From the NCBI GenBank assembly GCA_907163075.1, contig CAJQTY010000001.1:434001-498000 (forward strand): a DNA stretch of 64,000 bases, read 5' to 3'. Shown here piece by piece: positions 45,394 through 53,488 of the stretch. The translations under genes and the position numbers were made by a program. Each line of letters begins with the position of its first letter. Position 1 is the stretch's first letter. A model generated the notes under the pieces. That model was not told where the DNA came from, did not search any database, and saw only the letters and a list, made by a program, of their open reading frames with translations. The stretch comes from an uncultured Rhodocyclaceae bacterium. GTDB lineage: Bacteria > Pseudomonadota > Gammaproteobacteria > Burkholderiales > Rhodocyclaceae.

Positions 45394-45870
45394 TTATTCC
45401 TCGGCGAAGAAGATGGTGGGGGTGCCTCCGGATTTGGAGAGGTGGCGTTCGATGCCTTCGACGACGAGTTCGGTGAGGACGATTTCGCAGGTGGCGAAGA
45501 CTTCGCTGTCGTAGAGGTGGCCGCCGACGACGTCGCCGGAGGATTTGCCAGCCATGATGTGCAGGTGGCAGTCGAGGTCGTCGTTTTCGCTCGGGACGAT
45601 GTTGCCGGTGAGGCCGAGCAGTTCGAGCGGGCCTTCGAGTTCGTGCGGGATGAGCCGGGCGGAGGTGATCGGGAGTTTGGCGCCGCTCTTGATGTCGTTG
45701 AGGCGGACGTTTTTGACCGAGCCGATGGCGGAGAGGATGACGGCGTAGTGGACGTTTTCTTTGAGGATGAATTGCTTGAGACAGTTTACGAGGCTTTCGC
45801 CGGGGAGAATCTTGAGGATGAAGCGCCGTCCCTGGGTGTATTCTTTGTACCAGTAGCCTTTTTCGTTCAT
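45394..45870 (-). CDS. PPC (DUF296) domain protein embedded in the citrate lyase operon
   Basis: A 158-residue single-domain PPC/DUF296 protein. It begins with an unusual MNEKGYWYKEYTQGRRFILK, then ILPGESLVNCLKQFILKENV, and has the conserved His sites CHLHIMAGKSSGDVVGGHLY. In the fold these His residues line a metal- or ligand-binding surface; related domains occur in plant AHL DNA-binding proteins, but no AT-hook is present here. Placed between citD and citE with a 4-base overlap on one side and a 3-base gap on the other, so it is coexpressed with the lyase. Role unknown. It is not part of the classic citCDEFXG set. Confidence 0.88.
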   Translation of the reverse strand: MNEKGYWYKEYTQGRRFILKILPGESLVNCLKQFILKENVHYAVILSAIGSVKNVRLNDIKSGAKLPITSARLIPHELEGPLELLGLTGNIVPSENDDLDCHLHIMAGKSSGDVVGGHLYDSEVFATCEIVLTELVVEGIERHLSKSGGTPTIFFAEE

Positions 45871-46133
45871 GATAGTCCTCCGGCGCGTTGCAGGGCGGCT
45901 TCGAGCCGCGCTTCGATGGCGTAGTCGAGTGCGCCGCGGTCGCTGACGCTGATCCGCCCGGCCGTGGCGCCGTGCTTGGCGAGTACGCTTTCGAGCTTGG
46001 CCCGGATCAGGTGCTCGAATTGTTTCTTTACCGTCGATTCGATTTCTATCACCAGTTCGTCCGCCGGTTCGACCACCACCATCAGGTCGCTCGACTGCAT
46101 CGTCCCGGCCTGACCTCTCTTTTGTAGCTTCAT
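45867..46133 (-). CDS. citD: Citrate lyase gamma subunit (acyl carrier protein)
   Basis: 88-residue carrier subunit. Prosthetic-group Ser lies in GTMQSSDLMVVVEPAD near residue 14, then IEIESTVKKQFEHLIRAKLE and the C-terminal DRGALDYAIEARLEAAL region, standard for CitD. The ATG overlaps citC by four bases and the stop overlaps the PPC gene by four bases. Confidence 0.95.
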   Translation of the reverse strand: MKLQKRGQAGTMQSSDLMVVVEPADELVIEIESTVKKQFEHLIRAKLESVLAKHGATAGRISVSDRGALDYAIEARLEAALQRAGGLS

Positions 46134-47161
46134 GGGTTGCTCCTACTAAGTTGAAGTTGTTTGCGAATGGGCTCGGCCTCCGCGCTCAACAGGAAAGCGA
46201 GGGTGCTGGCCGGTACGTACTCATTCAGTTGTGAAAGTTCGTTGCGCCCTATCAACTCACGTACACGGGAGGCACTGATGACTCCCGACGACGCCTGTTT
46301 GCGCTCGATTTCGACAAATTCGATGCCATACACCGGAAGAATGCGCCTCATCGCGTCGTTGTAGCCGTCCGTGAGCTTGCAGCACGGTTCGGTACCGACG
46401 AATCGTCGGGTAATGCCGAAAAACGGGGCAATCCGGGAAGCAAACAGGGTGACATCGAGTTCCATCTGGATACGTGCAACCGGGTCGTCTTTTTTAAGGA
46501 AATAGGTAGGAAAAGTCGCGCTGCTGACAATGTAGTTCGAGGTGTCGAGCAGAATAACATTGCTGATGTCGCGGACACCCTCCCGAACCAGTCGGAAACG
46601 GACGTCAAACGGAAATAGTGAGCGATCTTCGCGCACAATGAAAACGTACAGATTGTCGACCTGGCGGGCAGCGCTTTCGATCAGGTAGCGGTGACCGAAG
46701 GAAAAAGGATTGCAGTTCACAACGACAGCGCCGTTTACGCCCGGCCGCACCGCCTCGCTGTTGGCGGTGAGCCAGCGCTTCAACCCGTTGCCGTATTCGA
46801 GCAGCACGACTTTTTCTTGACTGGCCAATAGGTTGAAATTCATCGCTTCGAAGGTGGTCGCGTATTGTGGCTTGGTGTAGATGAAAAAGGTATCGAATCC
46901 GGCGTCGAAGCCGCGCATCACCAGCGTCGTGACCAGCTCGCCGACGATCGAACCACCCTGGTGCGACGGTTCGATGGCCAGCATCTTCAGGATATTCCCG
47001 GCACGCGCACCGACAGCGATAAGTTCGCCAGCCTCGTGGATGCCGAACAACTCGTCGAAGCCCTCTTCGAAAGAGAGCCCGCTACGCTCGATAAGGCTCT
47101 TGGCAGCGGCGATATCCGCCCCGGATGTCAATTGCGTGATCACGTTGATTATTTCCTCCAT
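46130..47161 (-). CDS. citC: [Citrate (pro-3S)-lyase] ligase
   Basis: Acetylates the CitD prosthetic group using acetate and ATP. 343 residues: a GNAT-like N-terminal part (LKMLAIEPSHQGGSIVGELV) and a nucleotidyltransferase part with the HIGH-like motif VNCNPFSFGHRYLIESAA and SGVISASRVRELI. The frame runs upstream to 47377, but the family start fits ATG 47161 (MEEIINVITQL). No strong Shine-Dalgarno site. First gene of the cit operon, with a ~140-base leader if the promoter at 47306 is right. Confidence 0.93.
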   Translation of the reverse strand: MEEIINVITQLTSGADIAAAKSLIERSGLSFEEGFDELFGIHEAGELIAVGARAGNILKMLAIEPSHQGGSIVGELVTTLVMRGFDAGFDTFFIYTKPQYATTFEAMNFNLLASQEKVVLLEYGNGLKRWLTANSEAVRPGVNGAVVVNCNPFSFGHRYLIESAARQVDNLYVFIVREDRSLFPFDVRFRLVREGVRDISNVILLDTSNYIVSSATFPTYFLKKDDPVARIQMELDVTLFASRIAPFFGITRRFVGTEPCCKLTDGYNDAMRRILPVYGIEFVEIERKQASSGVISASRVRELIGRNELSQLNEYVPASTLAFLLSAEAEPIRKQLQLSRSNP

Positions 47162-47305
47162 GAGGATGGGCTGCACAGCAAAAATCAGTATAGTTGATTG
47201 TTTTGAAGACGACGAACAAGCGTCCGTGTAAAGGCAAATTTCGCCCCTGCGCGGGATCGATCTTGAACCAGGACCGGATGACTCGTGTACGCCAAGCGTG
47301 CACAA

Positions 47306-47340
47306 TTTATACAATCCAAGCCTTCTGTTTACCTTCTGTT
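47306..47340 (-). promoter_or_regulatory. Candidate activator repeats and -10 of the cit operon
   Basis: On the minus strand: AACAGAAGG-TA-AACAGAAGG, a 9-base direct repeat with an 11-base period (47340-47321), then a 9-base gap and TATAAA (47311-47306). OmpR-family regulators usually bind direct repeats with 11-base phasing that cover the -35 region, and that is the geometry seen. The core GAAGG-N6-GAAGG recurs in front of citM with similar spacing. Not proven by experiment. Confidence 0.55.
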
Positions 47341-47432
47341 CAGTTTCCTGGACCTGGATATGAAACTGGCGGCTCAAGCCTTTGGAACATTCAATGAAAG
47401 CCTGGCATCGAACAAAAAACCTGGATACAAAA

Positions 47433-48431
47433 ATGAAGTCTTTCCTGAAGCCGATGGCGGTAATGCTGTTGCTTATGTCGAGCCTTCATGCGTACGCTGT
47501 CGAGAAGATTACGATCATCGTTAGCGGCATCGACAAGCAGATTTATCTGCCCGCCAAACTGGCCGAACAGTTGGGCTACCTGAAAGAAACTGGCCTGGAT
47601 ATTGAATTACTGAGCGAACCGGCCGGGAGCACCGCGGAAAAGGAAATGCTGCTCGGCGCCGCGCACGGGGTTGTCGGCTTCTATGACCATACGATCCACC
47701 TGCAGGCGCGCGGCAAGATGGTCCAGTCGGTAGTGCAATTCAGCCAGGCACCGGGCGAAGCGATCCTCGTCTCGAAAGCGGCGGCAGGCAGCATCAAGTC
47801 GCCGGCCGACTTCAGGAACAAGACGCTCGGCGTAACCGGCCTGGGCTCCTCGACCAATTACCTGACAAAATATCTGGCGGCAAAAGCAGGCGTCAGGAGC
47901 GGAGAATTCAAGACGCTGCCGGTCGGCGCCGGCGAAACCTTCATCGCGGCGATGACACAGGGAAAGATTGACGCCGGCATGACCACGGAGCCGACCATTT
48001 CACGACTGATATCGTCCGGCGCGGCGAGCATCGTGGTCGATTTGCGTACTGTCGGCAGCACCGAAGCGGCGCTCGGCGGCACGTATCCCGCCGCCTGCCT
48101 GTACATGCCGACGGCGTGGATCAATACGCACCCGGACGAGGTGCAAAAAATCGTGACGGCATTCGTCAAGGCGCTCAGGTTCATTCGCACCCACAGCGCC
48201 GAGGAAATCACCGGGAAAATGCCGGAAGCCTACTATCCATCGGGCAAGCAAGCGTACATCGACGCGCTCGAAGCCAGCAAACTGATGTTCACCGCCGACG
48301 GCGTCATGCCGGAAAACGGGCCGCCGACCGTGCTCAAAGTCATGACCGGGTTCGACAAGGCCGTGCAAGGCAAATCGATCAACCTGGCGAATACATTCAC
48401 CAACAGGTTTGTCAATGCCGCCCGGCAATGA
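47433..48431 (+). CDS. ABC-type periplasmic binding protein (NMT1/SsuA-like), orphan
   Basis: A 332-residue exported binding protein. Signal peptide MKSFLKPMAVMLLLMSSLHA then VEKITIIVSGIDKQIYLPAK; the body has GYLKETGLDIELLSEPAGST, NKTLGVTGLGSSTNYLTKYL and GKIDAGMTTEPT, typical of NMT1/ThiY/SsuA-type proteins. In-frame ATGs at 47382 and 47394 would add residues before the signal peptide; 47433 is preferred. No permease or ATPase gene is next to it, so it may be a sensor accessory or serve a distant transporter. Divergent from citC. Confidence 0.82.
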   Translation: MKSFLKPMAVMLLLMSSLHAYAVEKITIIVSGIDKQIYLPAKLAEQLGYLKETGLDIELLSEPAGSTAEKEMLLGAAHGVVGFYDHTIHLQARGKMVQSVVQFSQAPGEAILVSKAAAGSIKSPADFRNKTLGVTGLGSSTNYLTKYLAAKAGVRSGEFKTLPVGAGETFIAAMTQGKIDAGMTTEPTISRLISSGAASIVVDLRTVGSTEAALGGTYPAACLYMPTAWINTHPDEVQKIVTAFVKALRFIRTHSAEEITGKMPEAYYPSGKQAYIDALEASKLMFTADGVMPENGPPTVLKVMTGFDKAVQGKSINLANTFTNRFVNAARQ

Positions 48432-48461
48432 CGGACGGAGCCCGACGCCAATGATCAACGA

Positions 48462-49895
48462 TCAATGATCGATCCGGCTCAATTCCGGATGCCGCGCCGA
48501 TAGCGGAAATTCAATATTGACCTGCAACCCTACCCCGCTGGCGGGCGTGCATAGCCGTATCCTGGCGTTCAGCGAATCGCAGATTTCCTTGACGATGGCG
48601 AGCCCCAGTCCCGAACTGTCGGGCTTGGATTCATCGATGCGGTAGAAGCGTTCCAATACTTTTTGATGAAGCGTCTCCGGGATGCCAACGCCGTCGTCCG
48701 TGATGCTGAACAGGGCGTAGTCCCCCTCCCCGCGCAGCGAGATGGTGACGACGCCGGCCTTGTTCATGTGCCGGATGGCGTTGCCGATCAGGTTGGAAAA
48801 CACTTCATGCAGCAAACGGGCGGAGGCCGCGATACGAACGCTATCGTCGAAATCGTCGACACCAAGTTCAATTTGCTTCTGTTGCGCCAGCGGAGCCATC
48901 TCTTCAATGACTGCCGCGATGATTTCCGATACCTGAACGTCGCCTACCGGATTGCGCTCCGGTTTGGTTTGTTCAATGGATGCCAGCACCAGCAATTGGT
49001 TGATGACCTTCGTGCAATTCCCCAGGGTCTTATCGATGGCATCAAAGACCTCCATTTGCCCCCTGTTATGCGGGTTAATCCGCTTGCCGAAATTGATTTG
49101 CGTGGCAATGATGGCAAAGGAATTGCGGAGATGGTGCGCCGTGTTCGCCACGAATTTCTCGTAGGATGACAAGATGTGGTCGAGCCTGGCGACGTAATCG
49201 TTCAGCGCATGGATGACTGCATCCAGTTCGCTTGGCGCGTCGTCCACGTCCAGTTTTTCCAGCGATCCCGAGCGGCGCTGCAGAAGCGTCTGACTGAAGC
49301 GGTTCAAGGGACTGATCGTCCACCGGAAGGCAATGGCCAAGGATACAATCGTAATCGCCAGCAGTATCGTATGCCCGCGTATCGTCGAGCTGAGCAGCCC
49401 GTCCCTGAATTCGTCATGGCCTTTCAGCGTTTGCGCCACCTGGGTAATCGCAAAGTCGCCCGACGAGGAATTGGGCAGCGCGTGGGCAAAGACGATGACC
49501 CGGACCGGCTCACCGCGCAGGGTGGTCACAAAATATTCTTCTTCCTCTATGCGCAGCGCACCCCGGTACGGCACCAACTCGTCATCCCCGGAAATCAGGC
49601 GTCCGTCCTTGCTGCGCACGGAGAACAGGACGCGATCCTTGTGCCTGCTCTTGAACAGTTCAAACGCAGAAGGCGGGATACTGATCTCGTAGTCCCCATC
49701 GGTAAAAACGAGTGCCTCCGAAATCATTTTTGCCGACCCGAACAGCAGTTGCTGCTGAACCAGTGTCGCAGTCCGTTCGGCACTCTGAAAGGTCACCACC
49801 AAGTCGGCGGCCATCAACAATACGGTCGGAAAAATGATCCACACGGCCAGACGGCTTTTCAGGCTCCGCAGCCGGTGCGATTTATTCCGCCACAT
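48462..49895 (-). CDS. TctE-like sensor histidine kinase
   Basis: A 477-residue kinase: two membrane helices (AVWIIFPTVLLMAADLVV and TILLAITIVSLAIAF) frame a periplasmic region of ~145 residues; then a HAMP-like stretch, the dimerisation domain with phospho-acceptor His in VANTAHHLRNSFAII, and ATPase boxes NLIGNAIRHMNKAG, DDGVGIP and SSGLGLAIVKEI. The usual H-box is HELRTPL or HQLRTPL; here Asn replaces Thr and Pro is lost (HLRNSF). Partner of the regulator gene with a 14-base overlap. Likely senses citrate or related acids. Confidence 0.88.
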   Translation of the reverse strand: MWRNKSHRLRSLKSRLAVWIIFPTVLLMAADLVVTFQSAERTATLVQQQLLFGSAKMISEALVFTDGDYEISIPPSAFELFKSRHKDRVLFSVRSKDGRLISGDDELVPYRGALRIEEEEYFVTTLRGEPVRVIVFAHALPNSSSGDFAITQVAQTLKGHDEFRDGLLSSTIRGHTILLAITIVSLAIAFRWTISPLNRFSQTLLQRRSGSLEKLDVDDAPSELDAVIHALNDYVARLDHILSSYEKFVANTAHHLRNSFAIIATQINFGKRINPHNRGQMEVFDAIDKTLGNCTKVINQLLVLASIEQTKPERNPVGDVQVSEIIAAVIEEMAPLAQQKQIELGVDDFDDSVRIAASARLLHEVFSNLIGNAIRHMNKAGVVTISLRGEGDYALFSITDDGVGIPETLHQKVLERFYRIDESKPDSSGLGLAIVKEICDSLNARIRLCTPASGVGLQVNIEFPLSARHPELSRIDH

Positions 49896-50553
49896 GAGTC
49901 AGCATGTATCCCAACCCGCGCAGCGTGACGATTTGCGCACCGGTATTTTCAATCTTCTTGCGCAGGCGGACAATGTAAATTTCCAGGGCTTTTGGCGATA
50001 CCGTGTCGTTCAGGGTGAACAGGCTGTCGGCCAGATCCTTCTTCGAAACGGTTTTCCCCGGAACCCTGATCAAGGTCTCAAGCACCGCGTGTTCCCGTGG
50101 CGTCAAGGTCAGTTCACTGCCGCGGCAACTGAATATTTTTGAATTGGTGTCGTACTGCAGCGACCCGCACGTGAGAACCGGATTGGTCTTGCCGCTGGCG
50201 CGGCGCAACAGCGAGCGCAAGCGCGCTTCAAGCTCCTGGATGTTGAAAGGCTTGACCAGATAGTCGTCGGCGCCAAGATTCAAATGGCCGATGATGTCCT
50301 GCAATTTGTCCTGCGCGCTGATTATCAGCACCGGGACTTCGTTGTTCTTGCTGCGCAGGCTCTTCAGCACGGTCTGGCCGTTCTGATCGGGCAATGTCAG
50401 ATCGAGCAGAATGGCGTTATAGCTTTGCGTGAGCAGAAAATGCAAAGCCTCCCTGACGGAAAAAGCCTGCTCGACCGCGTATCCCGACTGATTCAACAGC
50501 CTTGTCAGCCAGAAAGACAAGTCGCGATTGTCTTCGACGAGGAGTAGTTTCAT
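49882..50553 (-). CDS. TctD-like OmpR-family response regulator
   Basis: A 223-residue regulator: receiver with LLLVEDNRDLSFWL, phospho-acceptor Asp in AILLDLTLPDQNGQ, Lys in DDYLVKPFNIQEL; C-terminal winged helix with TLTPREHAVLETLI and YIVRLRKKIE. First gene of the regulator-kinase pair, oriented away from the citrate transporter. Best candidate to bind the GAAGG repeats upstream of citC and citM. Confidence 0.92.
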   Translation of the reverse strand: MKLLLVEDNRDLSFWLTRLLNQSGYAVEQAFSVREALHFLLTQSYNAILLDLTLPDQNGQTVLKSLRSKNNEVPVLIISAQDKLQDIIGHLNLGADDYLVKPFNIQELEARLRSLLRRASGKTNPVLTCGSLQYDTNSKIFSCRGSELTLTPREHAVLETLIRVPGKTVSKKDLADSLFTLNDTVSPKALEIYIVRLRKKIENTGAQIVTLRGLGYMLTHVAE

Positions 50554-50677
50554 GAACCCTCCATCACGCCACCTCTACCCTCATGAATTTACATCAGATT
50601 ATGCCATGCTCAAAGTCCATTCACACTGAACACCGTCGTCCCAAAACGGCCGCGGGCTGGTTGGCGCTGCGAAAACC

Positions 50678-50703
50678 CGGATTCCGGCTTGCGCCGGAAT
50701 GAC
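50678..50703 (-). repeat. REP-like hairpin, copy 2
   Basis: On the minus strand GTCATTCCGGCGCAAGCCGG then AATCCG, the same as the left hairpin at 17371 except one loop base. Lies in the divergent region between the regulator and citM. Confidence 0.75.
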
Positions 50704-50731
50704 GACCTGCTCATTCCACACCTCCAAAACT

Positions 50732-50764
50732 GAAGGCAGATAGAAGGTTTTCGTTTCGTATGAT
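50732..50764 (+). promoter_or_regulatory. Candidate activator repeats and -10 of citM
   Basis: GAAGG at 50732-50736 and again at 50743-50747 (11-base period), an 11-base gap, then TATGAT (50759-50764). The same layout, in the same orientation relative to the gene, stands in front of citC. The motif ends 164 bases before the citM start against ~160 for citC. Confidence 0.55.
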
Positions 50765-50911
50765 TGCGTGCAAGCCAACGAGAAAGCACGCAAGTGCGCA
50801 CATAAATACGCACGAAAGTCACGCTCGAGAAATGCCATGAAAATTCGTCTTTAACAACAATGACTCAACGATTTTTGTTCACAAGCAATAACTACGAGGA
50901 GGTAAATCATA

Positions 50912-52219
50912 ATGAGTGAATCAACTTTGGCCATTGCCGGCTTCACAATGATTGTGCTGTTCATGTATTTGATCATGTCAAAGCGCATGTCAGCCATGAA
51001 TGCCTTGATCCTGATCCCGATAGTTTTCGCCGTCGGCCTCGGATTCTACGATGCCAAGCTGGGCAAGATGATGATGGCGGGCGTCGTCAAGGTGGCTCCG
51101 ACCGGCATCATGATCTGCTTCGCGATCCTGTTTTTCGGCATCATGATCGACGCCGGGCTATTCGACCCGGTGATCAAGAAAATTCTCCAGGCCGTTCATG
51201 GCGACCCGATGAAAGTCTGCGTCGGGACAGCCGTGCTGGCCGCCTTCATCTCGCTCGACGGCGACGGATCGACGACCTACCTGGTCACCTGTTCAGCCAT
51301 GCTCGCCGTGCATCGCCGACTGGGAATCAAGCCGATCATTCTGCCCGCTCTGGCCGTGCTGGAAAACAGCGTCATGAACATCATTCCGTGGGGCGGACCG
51401 ACCGGCCGTGTTCTGGCGTCCTTGGGCGTCGAAGCTTCGCAGGTGTTCACGCCGATGATTCCATGCATGTTCGTCGGCACCCTGTTTGTCTGCTTCCTCG
51501 GTTATCGCTGGGGTATCAAGGAACGTGCGCGCCTTGGCGTGATCGAGTTTACCCACGACGGCAGCCATCAGTCGGTGTCCGAAGATCCCGAAGCCGACAA
51601 ACTCAAGCGTCCGGAAAAAATCTGGATCAACTTCGCGCTGGTCGTGATCCTGATGGTCTGCCTGATCATGGGCGTGTTGCCGCTGGCCGTTCTGTTCATC
51701 ATCGCCACCGCGCTGGCGCTGCTGATCAATTACAAGAACAAGGATCAACAAGCACGCATCTCGGCCAACGGCGCCAATGCCATGCCGGTAATCTCCATGG
51801 TCTTTGCCGCCGGCATTTTCATGGGCATCCTCGCCGACACCAAGATGATCGACGCCATGTCGAAGATGATCATCGCCGGCGTTCCGGAGTCGATGGGGCC
51901 GCATTTCGCGTTCATCACCGCGCTGATCAGCCTGCCAGGAACCTTCTTCATGACCAATGACGCGTTCTACTTCGGCGTTCTCCCGGTGCTGACCAAGGCC
52001 GCGGCGGTCTATGGGATTCCCGCGGATATGATGGGTCGCGCTGCGCTGATCGGTCAGGGTGCGCATCTGCTCAGCCCGCTGGTGCCGTCGACCTACCTGC
52101 TGGTGGGCCTGAACAAGGTCGAATTCGGCGATCTTCAGAAATTTGCGCTGCTTCCGGCGATCTGCATTTCCTTGCTCTGGCTGGCGACATCGGTCATTCT
52201 TGGCAACATCACGCTCTGA
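50912..52219 (+). CDS. citM: CitMHS family citrate transporter
   Basis: A 435-residue cation-citrate symporter with 11-13 helices. Family marks include FAILFFGIMIDAGLFDPVI, AAFISLDGDGSTTYLVTCSAML, LENSVMNIIPWGGPTGR and FMTNDAFYFGVLPVL. AGGAGG lies 8 bases before the ATG, a strong site. CitMHS proteins take up Mg- or Ca-citrate. Citrate specificity is inferred from family and from the cit operon. Confidence 0.92.
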   Translation: MSESTLAIAGFTMIVLFMYLIMSKRMSAMNALILIPIVFAVGLGFYDAKLGKMMMAGVVKVAPTGIMICFAILFFGIMIDAGLFDPVIKKILQAVHGDPMKVCVGTAVLAAFISLDGDGSTTYLVTCSAMLAVHRRLGIKPIILPALAVLENSVMNIIPWGGPTGRVLASLGVEASQVFTPMIPCMFVGTLFVCFLGYRWGIKERARLGVIEFTHDGSHQSVSEDPEADKLKRPEKIWINFALVVILMVCLIMGVLPLAVLFIIATALALLINYKNKDQQARISANGANAMPVISMVFAAGIFMGILADTKMIDAMSKMIIAGVPESMGPHFAFITALISLPGTFFMTNDAFYFGVLPVLTKAAAVYGIPADMMGRAALIGQGAHLLSPLVPSTYLLVGLNKVEFGDLQKFALLPAICISLLWLATSVILGNITL

Positions 52220-52277
52220 TCGGCCCCCGGCAACCGGCGCCTGCGTCTTGCGCGACGGACAAGACGCCACTATCGTT

Positions 52278-52310
52278 GACCTCCCGGCAGCCCTGCCGGG
52301 AGGTCATTTT
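52278..52310 (+). terminator. Hairpin terminator after citM
   Basis: Stem GACCTCCCGGCA-type (12 bases) with a short loop, then ATTTTC. Strong stem, short T-run. Confidence 0.7.
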
Positions 52311-52327
52311 CGCATTCCGGGATCTGC

Positions 52328-53410
52328 ATGAGCCTGCCTGAACAATCGAAGTCACTGCGCGGATCGCTACCGCCCGTTGCCACAGCACTGATCATCGGAG
52401 TGTGCGGCGGAATGCTGTTCAAGCTCATCCGGATGCCGCTGCCGTGGATGCTTGGTCCGATGTTTGCCGTCGGTATGGCCGGCATCAGCGGTCGCCGCGT
52501 CGGCGAGATTCGCGGCGGTCGGCAGGCCGGCCAGCTCGTCGTCGGCTGCGCGTTGGGGCTTTATTTCACCCCCGACGTCAGCCGCCACATCCTCAACTTC
52601 GGCGGCTACATTCTGGCTGCCGCCTTCCTGGCGATCGCGATCGGCGCACTCGGCGGTGTGGTCTTGAAGCGTATTTCCGGCGTGACGGCGGTTACGGCCT
52701 TCTTTGCCAGCGTCCCCGGCGGCGCATCGGAGATGGCGGTGCTGGCGGAACGGGCCGGCGCGCGCTTCGACCAGGTGGCCCTGGCGCATTCGATCCGGGT
52801 ATTGATGACCGTGTCGATCATCCCGATTTCGATGACGATGACCGGAGCCGGCGGCAGCGAACTCTACACGCCGTCGACTGCGCTGATCACCGCGCACGGG
52901 CTCGTCGTGCTGTTCATCCTGGCCGTTTGCAGCGCCTGGGTATTCATGAAGCTCAATATCCCCAACGCCTGGCTGCTCGGGCCGCTGACCGCCAGCCTGC
53001 TGATCACGATCAGCGGCGATAGCCTGTCGGCGATTCCGCCCGTGCTGTCGATTGCGGCGCAGATTCTGATCGGCTGTTCGCTCGGTTCGCGCCTGAAGCC
53101 GAGTCTTCTTTCCGAATCGCGGCGACTGATGATGGGCGTCATTGCCAGCGCGACATTTACCCTGTGCCTGTCGATGACCATGGGGCTCGTCATCGCCGCG
53201 CTGATTGGCGAGACGGTGCCGACCATGATCCTGTCCACGGCCCCCGGCGGCTTGTCCGAGATGTGCATCACCGCAAAAATACTCAGGCTGGGGGTGCCGC
53301 TGGTCACCGCGTTCCAGGTTACGCGCCTGGCCATCGTCGTCACCTGCTCGCTCCCGGTCTGGCGGATGCTGCACGGCATGGGCGCCAGGATCGGCCGCAG
53401 CGGGCGGTGA
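52328..53410 (+). CDS. AbrB-type integral membrane protein
   Basis: A 360-residue membrane protein of the AbrB (PF05145) family, often mislabelled ammonia monooxygenase. Two homologous halves each with a GxxLG-type helix pair: MPLPWMLGPMFAVGMAG and IPNAWLLGPLTASLLI, and repeated SVPGGASEM and TAPGGLSEM loops. These proteins often sit beside tricarboxylate transport genes in Betaproteobacteria. Separated from citM by a terminator. Function unknown. Confidence 0.88.
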   Translation: MSLPEQSKSLRGSLPPVATALIIGVCGGMLFKLIRMPLPWMLGPMFAVGMAGISGRRVGEIRGGRQAGQLVVGCALGLYFTPDVSRHILNFGGYILAAAFLAIAIGALGGVVLKRISGVTAVTAFFASVPGGASEMAVLAERAGARFDQVALAHSIRVLMTVSIIPISMTMTGAGGSELYTPSTALITAHGLVVLFILAVCSAWVFMKLNIPNAWLLGPLTASLLITISGDSLSAIPPVLSIAAQILIGCSLGSRLKPSLLSESRRLMMGVIASATFTLCLSMTMGLVIAALIGETVPTMILSTAPGGLSEMCITAKILRLGVPLVTAFQVTRLAIVVTCSLPVWRMLHGMGARIGRSGR

Positions 53411-53488
53411 CTCGCCGGCACGTGGGCAAGCGCGTCATGAGCGCCCGCCTGCTTTCCGCGAAGCGCGCTTTCCGGTTACGATTCGCGC

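Noticed and set aside
44425-45924. 499-codon plus-strand open frame opposite citE and the PPC gene
   Set aside because: Shadow of two well-supported minus-strand genes; repetitive GVxDxxDG-like composition typical of antisense frames.
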